Origin: Cellulomonas cellasea
Lineage (GTDB): Bacteria > Actinomycetota > Actinomycetes > Actinomycetales > Cellulomonadaceae
Length of the DNA: 64,000 bases
Assembly: GCF_030372105.1 (NCBI RefSeq)
Contig: NZ_JAUDBQ010000012.1
Coordinates: 1 to 64,000, forward strand
Direction: 5' to 3'
In this document: one piece after another, positions 23,837 to 33,341 of the stretch
How positions within the stretch are numbered: position 1 is the stretch's first letter
How the letters are laid out: every line of letters starts with the position of its first letter
Made by a program: the position numbers and the translations under genes
The notes under the pieces: generated by a model
Seen by the model: the letters and a program-made list of their open reading frames with translations, nothing else
Database searches by the model: none
What the model was told of the DNA's origin: nothing

Positions 23837-24844
23837 TCAGGAGGCGCGGTCCACGAGGGACTCCGCGAACGACACGAGGGCGTCCTTGACCGGCCCGGCG
23901 GGCAGCGGGGCCAGCTCGGCCACGGCAGCCCGGACCAGCGCGATCGCCCGCGCGCGCGTCTCGTCCACCACCGGGTGGCCGCGCAGCCCCGCGACGGCCC
24001 GTGCGAGGTCGTCGTCCGAGGACAGGTCGGAGTCGAGCAGCTCCACGAGCTCGCGCTCGGCGTCGGTCCCCTCGGGGGATGCGGCACGGCGGCGCAGCAG
24101 CAGCGCGGGCATCGTCGGCACGTGCTCGCGCAGGTCCGTGCCGGGCGTCTTGCCGGTGACGCTCGCGTCGGAGGTGAGGTCGATGACGTCGTCGGCGAGC
24201 TGGAAGGCGACGCCGACCTTCTCCCCGAAGCTGGTGACGATCTGGACGACGTCCGGGCGGCAGCCGGCGAACATCGCGCCGAACCGCGCGGAGGTGGCGA
24301 CCAGCGAGGCGGTCTTGTCGGCCAGCACCTGCAGGTAGAACTCCACCGGGTCGTCGCCGGGGCGCGGCCCCACGGTCTCGTGGAGCTGGCCCAGGCACAG
24401 GCGCTCGAAGGTCGTGGCCTGGATCCGCACGGCCTCCGGCCCGAGCCCGGCGACCATCACCGAGGCGCGCGCGAACAGCAGGTCGCCGGTGAGGATGGCC
24501 ACCTGGTTGCCCCACACCTCATGCGCCGCCGGGGCTCCGCGCCGCACGGGCGCGGAGTCCATGACGTCGTCGTGGTAGAGCGAGGCCAGGTGCGTGAGCT
24601 CGACGACGACGGCCGCGTCGAGCACCTCGCGCCGCTCGCCATCGCCGAGCTGGGCGGCGAGCAGCGTCAGCAGCGGCCGCAGCCGCTTGCCGCCCGCGTT
24701 GACGAGGTGCCGCGAGGCGTCGTCAGCGAGCGTGTCGGCGTGGCTGACAGCGTCGCGCAGCCGCTCCTCGACGAGCGAGAGCCGCCCCGTCAACAGGTCG
24801 GCCAACGCCGGATCGGTCAGCGGGAGGGAGGTTGCAGAGCTCAC
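23837..24844 (-). CDS. Trans-polyprenyl diphosphate synthase for the menaquinone side chain
   Basis: A 335-aa all-trans prenyl chain elongase. The first Asp-rich motif DDVMD at 92-96 and the second, LADDVIDLT, bind the magnesium-diphosphate substrates; GGKRLRP at 51-57 is the other conserved site. In actinobacteria the family member next to nuoN is taken to make the octa- or nonaprenyl tail of menaquinone, consistent with the men genes here. GTG start overlaps the nuoN stop by 4 nt, so it is the last gene of the nuo operon. Chain length cannot be read from sequence by eye. Confidence 0.92.
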   Translation of the reverse strand: MSSATSLPLTDPALADLLTGRLSLVEERLRDAVSHADTLADDASRHLVNAGGKRLRPLLTLLAAQLGDGERREVLDAAVVVELTHLASLYHDDVMDSAPVRRGAPAAHEVWGNQVAILTGDLLFARASVMVAGLGPEAVRIQATTFERLCLGQLHETVGPRPGDDPVEFYLQVLADKTASLVATSARFGAMFAGCRPDVVQIVTSFGEKVGVAFQLADDVIDLTSDASVTGKTPGTDLREHVPTMPALLLRRRAASPEGTDAERELVELLDSDLSSDDDLARAVAGLRGHPVVDETRARAIALVRAAVAELAPLPAGPVKDALVSFAESLVDRAS

Positions 24845-26523
24845 GGGATGAACTTAGCCGCCTCGGCCACCAGATCGAGAACCGAGGACGGAAGCACGCC
24901 GAGCGCGATGGTGATCAGGGCGCATGCCCCGACCGCCACGGCGGTGAGCCCCTGGGCGGACACGACGGTGGTGGTGGAGGTGACGGGCTTGCCGTCGCCG
25001 TCCTCCTCGGAGCCCGCCGGAGCCGTGAAGAACATCAGCACGATGATCCGCACGTAGAAGAACACGGCTGCGGCGGAGGCGAGCACGCCGATGAGGGCGA
25101 GCGGCCAGGCGCCCGCGGCGACAGCCGACGAGAACACCGTGAACTTCCCGATGAAGCCGGCCGTCAGCGGGATGCCCGCGAACGACAGCAGGAACAGCGT
25201 GAAGGTCAGCGCCGTCCACGGGTGGGTGCGGCCGAGGCCCGCCCACTGGGACAGGTGCGTGGCCTCGCCGATGACGACACCGCCGTCGGCGCTGGCGTCG
25301 GCGCCGGCCTCGGAGCCCTCGACCGTCGAGCCCTCGCCCGCGGCGACCGCGACCGCCACTGGGGCGACGCTCCGCTCACGGACCAGCGAGACGATGCCGA
25401 AGGCGCCCACCGTGGCCGCGCCGTAGGCGATCAGGTAGAACAGGACGCCCGCGATGCCCTCGGAGTTGAGCGCGATCACACCGGTCAGCACGAACCCGGC
25501 GTGCGCGATCGAGGAGTAGGCCAACACGCGCTTCATGTCCGTCTGGACGATCGCGACGACGGTGCCCACGACCATCGTGAGGATGGCGACGGCCCACATG
25601 CCCGCCTCCAGGTCCCACTGCAGGCCGGGCAGCACCACGTAGAAGACGCGCAGCAGGGCGCCGAAGGCGGCGATCTTGGTGCCCGCGGCCATGAACCCGG
25701 TGATGGGCGTCGGGGCGCCCTGGTAGACGTCGGGCGTCCACTGCTGGAACGGGACGGCGCCGACCTTGAACAGCAGGCCGACCAGCACCAGCACGGCGCC
25801 CACGATGAGCAGGCCGTCGAGCCCGGCGACGGTCTGCGTGGCGGCGGCGATGTCCGAGTAGCGCAGCGAGCCGGAGAACCCGTAGAGCAGCGCGATGCCG
25901 AACAGCAGCAGCGCGGAGGCGAAGGACCCCAGCAGGAAGTACTTCATCGACGCCTCCTGGCTCAGCAGGCGGCGGCGGCGCGCCAGCCCGGTGAGCAGGT
26001 ACAGCGGCAGCGAGAGCACCTCGAGGGCCACGAACAGCGTGAGCAGGTCGCCGGTGGCGGGGAAGATCAGCATGCCGCCGGTGGCGAAGAGCATCAGCGG
26101 GTAGACCTCGGTCTGCTGCAGGCCCTTGCGCAGGGCCACCTCTTCGTAGTCGGAGCCGGGGATCGCGGAGGCCTGGGGCGCGAACGCGTCCTCCCCCGAG
26201 CGGGTCCGGTCGGCGACGACGAGGAAGGACAGCAGCGCGAAGATCGCGATGGTGCCCTGCATGACCACCGTGGGGCCGTCGACGATGACCGCGCCGCCCA
26301 GCACCACAGTGCCGCCGGTGGCGCGGACGTCCGCCCAGAGCACCGCGGCGGCGATGAGCGCCCCCGCGGTCGCCAGAAGCGACAGCGTGAGCTGCGCCTG
26401 GCGGCGGTGCTGCCGTGGCGCGAAGGCCTCGACGAGCACGCCGATGACGGCAGCGCCGAGCACGAGGAGGATCGGGGTCAGCTGCGACCAGGCGATCTCC
26501 GGTGCGATGAAGGCCGCGTTCAC
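24841..26523 (-). CDS. nuoN: NADH-quinone oxidoreductase subunit N
   Basis: A 560-aa antiporter-like membrane subunit of complex I, one of three proton-pumping modules. About 14 helices are visible. The family core is seen in KYFLLGSFASALLLFGIALLYGFSG, FQQWTPDVYQGAPTPITGFMA and KRVLAYSSIAHAGFVLTG. A hydrophilic loop of about 45 residues near residues 370-415 (VAAGEGSTVEGSEAGADASA) is longer than usual. The start overlaps the nuoM stop by 4 nt, and the stop overlaps the prenyl synthase start. Confidence 0.96.
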   Translation of the reverse strand: MNAAFIAPEIAWSQLTPILLVLGAAVIGVLVEAFAPRQHRRQAQLTLSLLATAGALIAAAVLWADVRATGGTVVLGGAVIVDGPTVVMQGTIAIFALLSFLVVADRTRSGEDAFAPQASAIPGSDYEEVALRKGLQQTEVYPLMLFATGGMLIFPATGDLLTLFVALEVLSLPLYLLTGLARRRRLLSQEASMKYFLLGSFASALLLFGIALLYGFSGSLRYSDIAAATQTVAGLDGLLIVGAVLVLVGLLFKVGAVPFQQWTPDVYQGAPTPITGFMAAGTKIAAFGALLRVFYVVLPGLQWDLEAGMWAVAILTMVVGTVVAIVQTDMKRVLAYSSIAHAGFVLTGVIALNSEGIAGVLFYLIAYGAATVGAFGIVSLVRERSVAPVAVAVAAGEGSTVEGSEAGADASADGGVVIGEATHLSQWAGLGRTHPWTALTFTLFLLSFAGIPLTAGFIGKFTVFSSAVAAGAWPLALIGVLASAAAVFFYVRIIVLMFFTAPAGSEEDGDGKPVTSTTTVVSAQGLTAVAVGACALITIALGVLPSSVLDLVAEAAKFIP

Positions 26524-28079
26524 TTGTCAGTCCCCTCAGTCGCCGCGTCGTTGACCAGCACAGTCGACGGCACGTCCTCAATCCCTACCTGGTCGAGCGT
26601 GATCTGGGCCGGCTCGTTGACGAACTCGAGCGCGGGCGCGGGGTAGAAGCCGATCACGAGCATGATCGCGATCAGCGGCCCCACGGCCCACTTCTCACGC
26701 CCGGACAGGTCCGGCATCGTCTCGAGGCCGTCCTTGACGGGGCCGGTGAAGATCCGCTGGTAGGTCAGCAGGATGTACAGCGCGGCGAGCACCACGGCGA
26801 ACGCTGACACCACGGCCGCCGGGCGGTCCCGGGCGAAGGTGCCGATCAGCACCATGAACTCGCTGATGAACGTCGACAGGCCGGGCAGTGACAGCGCCGA
26901 CAGGCCCGCCACCAGGAACGTCCCGGCGAGCACCGGCACGACCTTCTGCAGGCCGCCGAAGTCGGAGACCTTCCGCGAGCCACGCCGCGAGATCAGGTAA
27001 CCGGCGAGCAGGAACAGCGCGCCGGTGGAGAGCCCGTGGTTGACCATGTAGAACGACGAGCCCGCGACGCTCATCGACGTGAAGGCGAAGATGCCCAGCA
27101 CGATGAGGCCGAAGTGCGAGACCGACGTGTAGGCGATGAGCCGCATCAGGTCCTGCTGCGCGATGGCCAGCAGCGCGCCGTACAGGATCGAGATGACTGC
27201 CAGCACGATGACCACCGGGGCCGCCCACTGCGCCGCGTTCGGGAACAGCGGCAGGCACAGCGTGAGCATCCCGAAGGTGCCGACCTTGTCGAGCACGCCG
27301 ACCAGCAGCACCGAGGTGCCCGCGGGGGCCTGCTCGGCGGCGTCGGGCAGCCAGGTGTGCACCGGGAACATCGGCGCCTTGATGGCGAATGCCAGGAAGA
27401 ACGCGACGAACAGCCAGCGCTCGGTGTCCGTCGACAGGTCGAGGCCCACGAGGTTCTCGGTGAGGAAGCCCTGCGGGCCGCCGGGGCCCTCGAGGAAGAG
27501 CACGATGACGCCCACGAGCATCACCAGGCCGCCCGCGAGCGAGAACAGCAGGAACTTCACGGCCGCGTAGCGCCGCCGCACCCCGCCGAACTGCCCGATC
27601 AGGAAGTAGACCGGGATGAGCATGGCCTCGAACAGCACGTAGAACAGGAAGACGTCACGCGCCGCGAACACCGCGACCATGAACACCTGCGTGAGCAGGA
27701 TCAGGGCCATGTAGTGCCGGAGCTGGTTGGTGACGACGTCCTTGGTGCTGCCCTGCTCGTTCCAGGCCGCGAGCAGCACCAACGGCACGAGGACGACCGA
27801 GAGCAGGACGAGGAGCAGCCCCACCCCGTCGACGCCCACCGCGTAGCTGACCCCCAGGGCGGGGATCCACGAGTGGGTCTCGACGAGCTGGTGCACGCCG
27901 GCCTGGGCCGTGTCGAAGGACACGACCGCGCCGACGGCGAGGAGGACCTCAGCGAGGGAGAAGCCGAGCGCGACCGGCCGCACAAGGCGAAGGCGCGTGG
28001 CAGGGAGGGCCCACACCGCTGCGGCTCCGAGGAGCGGCAGGACGATGAGGGCTGTGAGCCAGGGGAATCCGGAGGACAT
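26520..28079 (-). CDS. nuoM: NADH-quinone oxidoreductase subunit M
   Basis: A 519-aa antiporter-like proton-pumping subunit of complex I. Characteristic segments are YAVGVDGVGLLLVLLSVVLVP, FYVLFEAMLIPVYFLIGQFGG with the conserved Glu, KFLLFSLAGG, MFPVHTWLPDAAEQAPAGTS and LMRLIAYTSVSHFGLIVLGIF. It begins 15 bp downstream of nuoL and overlaps nuoN. Confidence 0.97.
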   Translation of the reverse strand: MSSGFPWLTALIVLPLLGAAAVWALPATRLRLVRPVALGFSLAEVLLAVGAVVSFDTAQAGVHQLVETHSWIPALGVSYAVGVDGVGLLLVLLSVVLVPLVLLAAWNEQGSTKDVVTNQLRHYMALILLTQVFMVAVFAARDVFLFYVLFEAMLIPVYFLIGQFGGVRRRYAAVKFLLFSLAGGLVMLVGVIVLFLEGPGGPQGFLTENLVGLDLSTDTERWLFVAFFLAFAIKAPMFPVHTWLPDAAEQAPAGTSVLLVGVLDKVGTFGMLTLCLPLFPNAAQWAAPVVIVLAVISILYGALLAIAQQDLMRLIAYTSVSHFGLIVLGIFAFTSMSVAGSSFYMVNHGLSTGALFLLAGYLISRRGSRKVSDFGGLQKVVPVLAGTFLVAGLSALSLPGLSTFISEFMVLIGTFARDRPAAVVSAFAVVLAALYILLTYQRIFTGPVKDGLETMPDLSGREKWAVGPLIAIMLVIGFYPAPALEFVNEPAQITLDQVGIEDVPSTVLVNDAATEGTDK

Positions 28080-28094
28080 CGACGCTGCTCTCTC

Positions 28095-30068
28095 TCAGAT
28101 CCGGGGGGCCATGACGGCGACGACGAGGACGACGAGCCCGATGAGCATCATGGCGGCGTACTGCCGCACGAAGCCCGTCTGCAGCTTGCGGATGACGTCG
28201 CCGCTGCGGACCACCAACCGGGCCAGGCCCGAGAACCCGCCGTCCACGACCTGGCGGTCGAGGTAGACGAGCGAACGGGTCAGGTGCTGGCCGGGCTCGA
28301 CCAGCAGCGCGTCGTTGACCGCGTCCTGGTACAGGTCCGCGCGTGCCGCGCGGGTGAGCGCCGAGCCAGGCGGTGGGGTGATGGGCACAGGGGATGCGGC
28401 GTACTGGCGCCATGCGAGCACCAGGCCGACCACGACGAACAGCATCGTGAGGGTGATGATCAGCCACACCGGCAGCACCGGCGCGTCATGCGTGACATGC
28501 CCGGTGACGGGCTCCAGCCATGTCTGGAAGCCGCCGACGACCAGCAGGCCACCGAGGGCGACCGAGCCGATCGCGAGCACGATCATCGGCACCGTCATCA
28601 GGCGCGGCGACTCGTGCGGGTGCTGCTCGCCGCCGTCGGCCTTCGGGGCCCAGCGGCGCTTGCCCTCGAAGGTCATGAAGAACATCCGCGACATGTAGAA
28701 CGCGGTGATGCCCGCGCCGATCAGCGTCACGGCGCCGAACACCCAGGCGCGCCACTCGGCGCCGTCCACGGGCACGAACGCCGCCTCGATGATCCGGTCC
28801 TTGCTGAAGTACCCGGAGAACGGCGGGATGCCGAGGATCGCGAGCCAGCCGAGGCCGAACGTGACCCAGGTGATCCGCATGTAGCGGGCCAGGCCGCCGA
28901 ACCGGCGCATGTCGACCTGGTCGTCCATGCCGTGCATCACGGATCCGGCGCCCAGGAACATGCCGGCCTTGAAGAAGCCGTGCGTGACCAGGTGGAAGAT
29001 CGCCAGCGCGTAGCCGATCGGGCCGAGGCCCGCCGCGAGGATCATGTAGCCGATCTGCGACATGGTCGACGCCGCGAGGGCCTTCTTCATGTCGTCCTTG
29101 GCGCAGCCGACGATCGCCCCGAAGAGCAGCGTGATCGCGCCGATGATGACCACGACCAGGCGGGCGTCTGGGGCGCCGTCGTAGATCACGCCGGAGCGGA
29201 CCACGAGGTAGACGCCCGCGGTGACCATCGTCGCCGCGTGGATCAGGGCGGAGACGGGCGTGGGGCCCGCCATCGCGTCGCCGAGCCAGGACTGCAGGGG
29301 GAACTGCGCCGACTTGCCGCACGCCGCGACGAGGAGCACGAGGCCCATCGCCGTGAGCGTCGCGGTGGACGCGCCGGGGACCCCGGCCTCCACGTCGGTG
29401 AAGCTGACGCCGCCGAACGTGGCGAACATGAGCATCAGGGCGACCAGCAGGCCGACGTCGCCGATGCGGTTGGCGATGAACGCCTTCTTCGCCGCGACCG
29501 CGTACGCCAGGTTGTGGTTCCAGAAGCCGATCAGCAGGTACGAGGCCAGGCCCACGCCCTCCCAGCCGACGAACAGCAGGAGGTAGCTGTCGGCCAGCAC
29601 CAGCAGCAGCATCGCCGCGATGAAGAGGTTGAGGTACGCGAAGAACCGGCGCTTGGCAGGGTCCTCGGCCATGTACGCGATCGAGTACACGTGGATCAGC
29701 GAGCCGACGAACGTCACCAGCATCACGAAGGTGAGCGACAGGGGGTCGAGTCGCAGGCCCGCGCTGAGGTCGAACGAGCCGACGGATATCCAGTCGAACA
29801 TGTGCAGGTCGAGGACCCGCTCGGCTGCCGGGCGTCCCAGCAGGCCGATGATGTTCAGCAGGCCGACCACGAAGGCGCCGGTGGACATCGCCACGGCGAA
29901 CCACGGTCCCCAGCGGTCGGAACGGCGCCCGGCGAGCAGCAGCACCGCGGCGCCGAACAGCGGGAGCACGACCATCAGCGGCGCGAGCGCGAACACTCCG
30001 CCTTCGACGGTCTGCGCCACGGCGGCGGGCGTGTCTGCGGCCAGGGCGAGGGGGGTCAGGGTGTGCAC
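28095..30068 (-). CDS. nuoL: NADH-quinone oxidoreductase subunit L
   Basis: A 657-aa proton-pumping subunit, the largest of the antiporter-like trio, with the long C-terminal lateral helix expected in the last 100 residues. Landmarks are [78 protein letters not shown]-type sequence, and [14 protein letters not shown]. It lies 10 bp after nuoK. The hydrophilic loop about residues 480-500 ([17 protein letters not shown]) is ordinary for actinobacteria. Confidence 0.97.
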   Translation of the reverse strand: MHTLTPLALAADTPAAVAQTVEGGVFALAPLMVVLPLFGAAVLLLAGRRSDRWGPWFAVAMSTGAFVVGLLNIIGLLGRPAAERVLDLHMFDWISVGSFDLSAGLRLDPLSLTFVMLVTFVGSLIHVYSIAYMAEDPAKRRFFAYLNLFIAAMLLLVLADSYLLLFVGWEGVGLASYLLIGFWNHNLAYAVAAKKAFIANRIGDVGLLVALMLMFATFGGVSFTDVEAGVPGASTATLTAMGLVLLVAACGKSAQFPLQSWLGDAMAGPTPVSALIHAATMVTAGVYLVVRSGVIYDGAPDARLVVVIIGAITLLFGAIVGCAKDDMKKALAASTMSQIGYMILAAGLGPIGYALAIFHLVTHGFFKAGMFLGAGSVMHGMDDQVDMRRFGGLARYMRITWVTFGLGWLAILGIPPFSGYFSKDRIIEAAFVPVDGAEWRAWVFGAVTLIGAGITAFYMSRMFFMTFEGKRRWAPKADGGEQHPHESPRLMTVPMIVLAIGSVALGGLLVVGGFQTWLEPVTGHVTHDAPVLPVWLIITLTMLFVVVGLVLAWRQYAASPVPITPPPGSALTRAARADLYQDAVNDALLVEPGQHLTRSLVYLDRQVVDGGFSGLARLVVRSGDVIRKLQTGFVRQYAAMMLIGLVVLVVAVMAPRI

Positions 30069-30078
30069 GTGCCGGCCC

Positions 30079-30378
30079 TCAGCTCTTCAGCAGGTTGACG
30101 TCGTCGACCGAGGCCGAACGGCGGGTACGGAAGATGGCCACGATGATCGCGAGCCCGATGACGACCTCGGCGGCCGCGACGACCATGACGAAGAACGCCA
30201 TCACCTGGCCGTTGAGGTTGCCGTGGATGCGGGCGAACGTCACGAGCGCGAGGTTGGTCGCGTTGAGCATCAGCTCGATGCCCATGAACGCGATGATCGC
30301 GTTGCGGCGCACCAGCAGGGTGGCGGCGCCGATGCTGAACAGCAGCGCCGACAGCACCAGGTAGTGGGTGAGGGTCAT
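30079..30378 (-). CDS. nuoK: NADH-quinone oxidoreductase subunit K
   Basis: A 99-aa three-helix subunit of the complex I membrane arm. [15 protein letters not shown] opens it, and the functionally important Glu residues sit in [16 protein letters not shown] and [14 protein letters not shown]. The start overlaps the nuoJ stop by 4 nt. Confidence 0.97.
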   Translation of the reverse strand: MTLTHYLVLSALLFSIGAATLLVRRNAIIAFMGIELMLNATNLALVTFARIHGNLNGQVMAFFVMVVAAAEVVIGLAIIVAIFRTRRSASVDDVNLLKS

Positions 30379-31268
30379 GGCGTCTCCTCCGTGCCCCGCG
30401 GCGAGGTGATCGGTGTCGTCGGGCCGGACGTCTCGCCGACGTCGCCTGCCTCCTGGACGGGCGGGCCGATGTCGGCGCCACCGGTGAACGGCTGGATCTC
30501 CGCACGGAAGCCCGCGGTGCCGGCCTGCTGGCCACGGATGCGCAGCACGCGCGAGACCGACTCCTCGATCGGGCGGCCCTGCGGGTCGAGCGCGGGCACG
30601 TCCATCGCGTTGTGGCGGGCGTAGACGCCGGGCGCGGGCTGCGGGGTGAGCGAGCCACCGCCGAGCACGCGCGACTCCTGGCGCTCACGCTGCCCGACGC
30701 GCGGGATGAGGCGCTGGCGGTGCGTCAGCACGAGGGCGCCCAGCGCCGCGGTGACCAGCAGCGCGCCGACGACCTCGAACGAGAACACGTACTGCCCGAA
30801 GATGATCCGCGCGACGCCCACGGGGTTCGAGTCGGCGTTCGCCGCCTCCAGCCCGACCGGCGCGCCGTAGCTCGCCCGGCCGACGACGCCCACGAGCACG
30901 CTCGCCAGGCCGATGCCGGCGAGGATCCCGATCCAGCGCTGCCCGCGCAGGGTCTCCACCAGGGAGTCCGAGGCGTCGACGCCGACGAGCATCAGCACGA
31001 ACAGGAACAGCATCATGATCGCGCCGGTGTAGACGACCACCTGCACGACGCCGAGGAACGGGGCGTCCTGCGCGACGTAGATGAACGCGAGGGAGATCAT
31101 CACGACCACCACGGACATCGCGGCGTGCACGGCCTTGCGGGCGAACAGCAGGCTCAGCGCGGCGATGACCATGACGGGCGCGAGGACCCAGAAGAGCACG
31201 GCCTCACCCGTGCTGGTGACGCCGGTGTCGCTGAGGACCGTCGGCAGCACCGAGGCGAGGGGGCTCAT
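30375..31268 (-). CDS. nuoJ: NADH-quinone oxidoreductase subunit J
   Basis: A 297-aa subunit with five helices in the first 180 residues ([66 protein letters not shown]). The remaining 115 residues are a hydrophilic extension rich in Pro, Gly and Arg, ending in [17 protein letters not shown]. coli NuoJ lacks it and I cannot assign a role. The ATG at 31268 overlaps the nuoI stop by 4 nt and is preferred over the longer open frame, which lacks hydrophobic character. Confidence 0.96.
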   Translation of the reverse strand: MSPLASVLPTVLSDTGVTSTGEAVLFWVLAPVMVIAALSLLFARKAVHAAMSVVVVMISLAFIYVAQDAPFLGVVQVVVYTGAIMMLFLFVLMLVGVDASDSLVETLRGQRWIGILAGIGLASVLVGVVGRASYGAPVGLEAANADSNPVGVARIIFGQYVFSFEVVGALLVTAALGALVLTHRQRLIPRVGQRERQESRVLGGGSLTPQPAPGVYARHNAMDVPALDPQGRPIEESVSRVLRIRGQQAGTAGFRAEIQPFTGGADIGPPVQEAGDVGETSGPTTPITSPRGTEETP

Positions 31269-31981
31269 CGGTTCTCCGGGTTGTGGGCGTGGGCCAGGCG
31301 CTCCGCGGCGCGCTGGGCGCCGGGCAACGTCGGGTCGTCGGGGCGGTGCTCGGCGACCCACTCGACCTGCGCGGGCGCGGGGCCGGTGATCTCGCCGCGG
31401 TAGTACTCGGTGTCGGACGTGCCGGGCGCCATGGGGTGCGGCGCGGCCAGCATGCCGTCGAGCATCGGGGCCAGCAGGTCGTTCTTCTCGTAGATCAGGC
31501 CCTCACGGGTGGGGCCCGCGAGCTCGAACTCGTTGGTCATCGTGAGCGCGCGCGTCGGGCACGCCTCGATGCACAGGCCGCAGAAGATGCAGCGCAGGTA
31601 GTTGATCTGGTAGACGCGGCCGTACCGCTCGCCGGGCGACATCTGCTCGCCGGGCGAGTTGTCCGCGCCCTCGACATAGATCGCGTCCGCGGGGCACGCC
31701 CACGCGCACAGCTCGCAGCCGATGCACTTCTCCAGGCCGTCCGGGTACCGGTTGAGCTGGTGGCGGCCGTGGTAGCGCGGCTGCGGCGGGACCTTCTCGT
31801 ACGGGTACTGCTCGGTGATGACCGGGCGGAACATGTTCGAGAACGTGACGCCGAAGCCGCCGACCGGGGCCAGCACCTCCCGGATGCCCGAGCGCTTCGG
31901 GATCAGGGACTCGTACGCGCCGGGGGTCGCGACCTCGCCGCCGGGCTTGCTCGGCGTGACGTCCTTGGGCTGGTCAGCCAC
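31265..31981 (-). CDS. nuoI: NADH-quinone oxidoreductase subunit I, 2x[4Fe-4S]
   Basis: A 238-aa peripheral-arm subunit carrying clusters N6a and N6b. The two ferredoxin motifs are [15 protein letters not shown] and [15 protein letters not shown]. The N-terminal 40 residues and the tail of about 60 residues past the ferredoxin fold are longer than in E. coli. It overlaps nuoH by 8 nt and nuoJ by 4 nt. Confidence 0.97.
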   Translation of the reverse strand: MADQPKDVTPSKPGGEVATPGAYESLIPKRSGIREVLAPVGGFGVTFSNMFRPVITEQYPYEKVPPQPRYHGRHQLNRYPDGLEKCIGCELCAWACPADAIYVEGADNSPGEQMSPGERYGRVYQINYLRCIFCGLCIEACPTRALTMTNEFELAGPTREGLIYEKNDLLAPMLDGMLAAPHPMAPGTSDTEYYRGEITGPAPAQVEWVAEHRPDDPTLPGAQRAAERLAHAHNPENR

Positions 31982-33341
31982 GGTGCGCCTCCTGGGTGAC
32001 CTGGGGGGTCTCGGTCGGGTCGCCCGCGCTGCGGGAGCGGCGCGGGGACGGGGGCAGTGCCTGGCCCGGCAGCGGCGGGACCGGGTAGCCGCCCGCGAAC
32101 GCGTCGATGACCACCGGGTCCTCGACGGTGCCGCGGGGCGGGCCCTCGGGCTCGGGCCGGGGCTTCTCGGGGATGAGGAACGAGATGCCGACGGCGACGA
32201 CCACGATGCCCGCCAGCACGAACAGGATCGTCTGCAGGTCCACGTCGGTGAAGTTCCGCACGCCCTGCACGATCGACACGCACACCACCCACGCGAGCGC
32301 GATGGGGATGAGCACCTTCCAGCCGATCTTCATGAACTGGTCGTAGCGGAAGCGCAGCGCCGAGCCGCGGATCCACACGAACACGAACATGAACAGCCAG
32401 ACCTTCGCGACGAACCACAGCACCGGCCACCAGCCGGTGTTGAACATGCCGTCGTTGATCCACGAGATGGGCCACGGGGCGCGCCAGCCGCCGAAGAACA
32501 GCGTCGTCGCCACGGCCGAGACGTTGATCATGTTGATGTACTCCGCGAGGAAGAACCACGCGAACTTCATCGACGAGTACTCGGTCATGTAGCCGGAGAC
32601 GAGCTCGCCCTCGGCCTCGGGGAGGTCGAAGGGCAGGCGGTTCGTCTCGCCCACCATCGCGATGATGTAGATGACGAAGGCCGGCAGCAGCGGCAGGAAC
32701 CACCAGACCTGGGTCTGGGAGCCGACGATCTGCGAGGTCGACATCGACCCCGCGATGATGAACACGCTGACCAGGGACAGGCCCATCGCCAGCTCGTAGG
32801 AGATCACCTGCGCGGTGGACCGCACCGCGCCGAGCAGCGGGTACGTCGAGCCCGAGGACCAGCCGCCGAGCACGATGCCGTACACGCCCACCGAGGTGCA
32901 CGCGAGGATGTACAGCACCGCGACGGGGAAGTCGGTGAGCTGCAGCGGCGTCACGATGCCGAACATGCTCACGCTGGGCCCGAAGGGGATCACCGCGAAC
33001 GTCAGCAGCGAGCAGAACACCGCGATCATCGGCGCGACGAGGTAGACGAGCTTGTCCGCCGCCTTGACGGTGATGTCCTCCTTGAACAGGAGCTTCATCG
33101 CGTCGGCCACCGGCTGCAGCAGGCCGACCGGCCCGTGCACGTTGGGGCCGGGGCGCACCTGCATGCGGGCGACGACCTTGCGCTCGAACCAGATCGCGAT
33201 GAGGACGCTGACCAGCAGGAAGACGACGATCGCCACGGCCTTGAGCAGCCAGATCCAGGCGTTGTCGTTGCTGAAGTCCGCGACGGTCGGATCGCCGACC
33301 GCTGTGGGGAGCGATGCGCCCACTGCACTGAGCAGACTCAT
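31974..33341 (-). CDS. nuoH: NADH-quinone oxidoreductase subunit H
   Basis: A 455-aa membrane subunit that lines the quinone chamber. Family segments are [22 protein letters not shown]-type sequence near residue 50, [39 protein letters not shown] with the conserved acidic loop, and [18 protein letters not shown]. About 55 extra C-terminal residues ([13 protein letters not shown] to QEAHRG) are hydrophilic. ATG at 33341 overlaps the nuoG stop by 4 nt; a much longer open frame upstream is antisense to nuoG protein and is not coding. Confidence 0.96.
   Translation of the reverse strand: MSLLSAVGASLPTAVGDPTVADFSNDNAWIWLLKAVAIVVFLLVSVLIAIWFERKVVARMQVRPGPNVHGPVGLLQPVADAMKLLFKEDITVKAADKLVYLVAPMIAVFCSLLTFAVIPFGPSVSMFGIVTPLQLTDFPVAVLYILACTSVGVYGIVLGGWSSGSTYPLLGAVRSTAQVISYELAMGLSLVSVFIIAGSMSTSQIVGSQTQVWWFLPLLPAFVIYIIAMVGETNRLPFDLPEAEGELVSGYMTEYSSMKFAWFFLAEYINMINVSAVATTLFFGGWRAPWPISWINDGMFNTGWWPVLWFVAKVWLFMFVFVWIRGSALRFRYDQFMKIGWKVLIPIALAWVVCVSIVQGVRNFTDVDLQTILFVLAGIVVVAVGISFLIPEKPRPEPEGPPRGTVEDPVVIDAFAGGYPVPPLPGQALPPSPRRSRSAGDPTETPQVTQEAHRG

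Noticed and set aside
27036-30098. A 1020-codon open frame antisense to nuoL/nuoM, and similar long plus-strand frames opposite nuoG and nuoH
   Set aside because: The composition is Arg/His/Asp/Glu/Gly repeats typical of the antisense of GC-rich hydrophobic genes; the minus-strand proteins are unmistakable complex I subunits.
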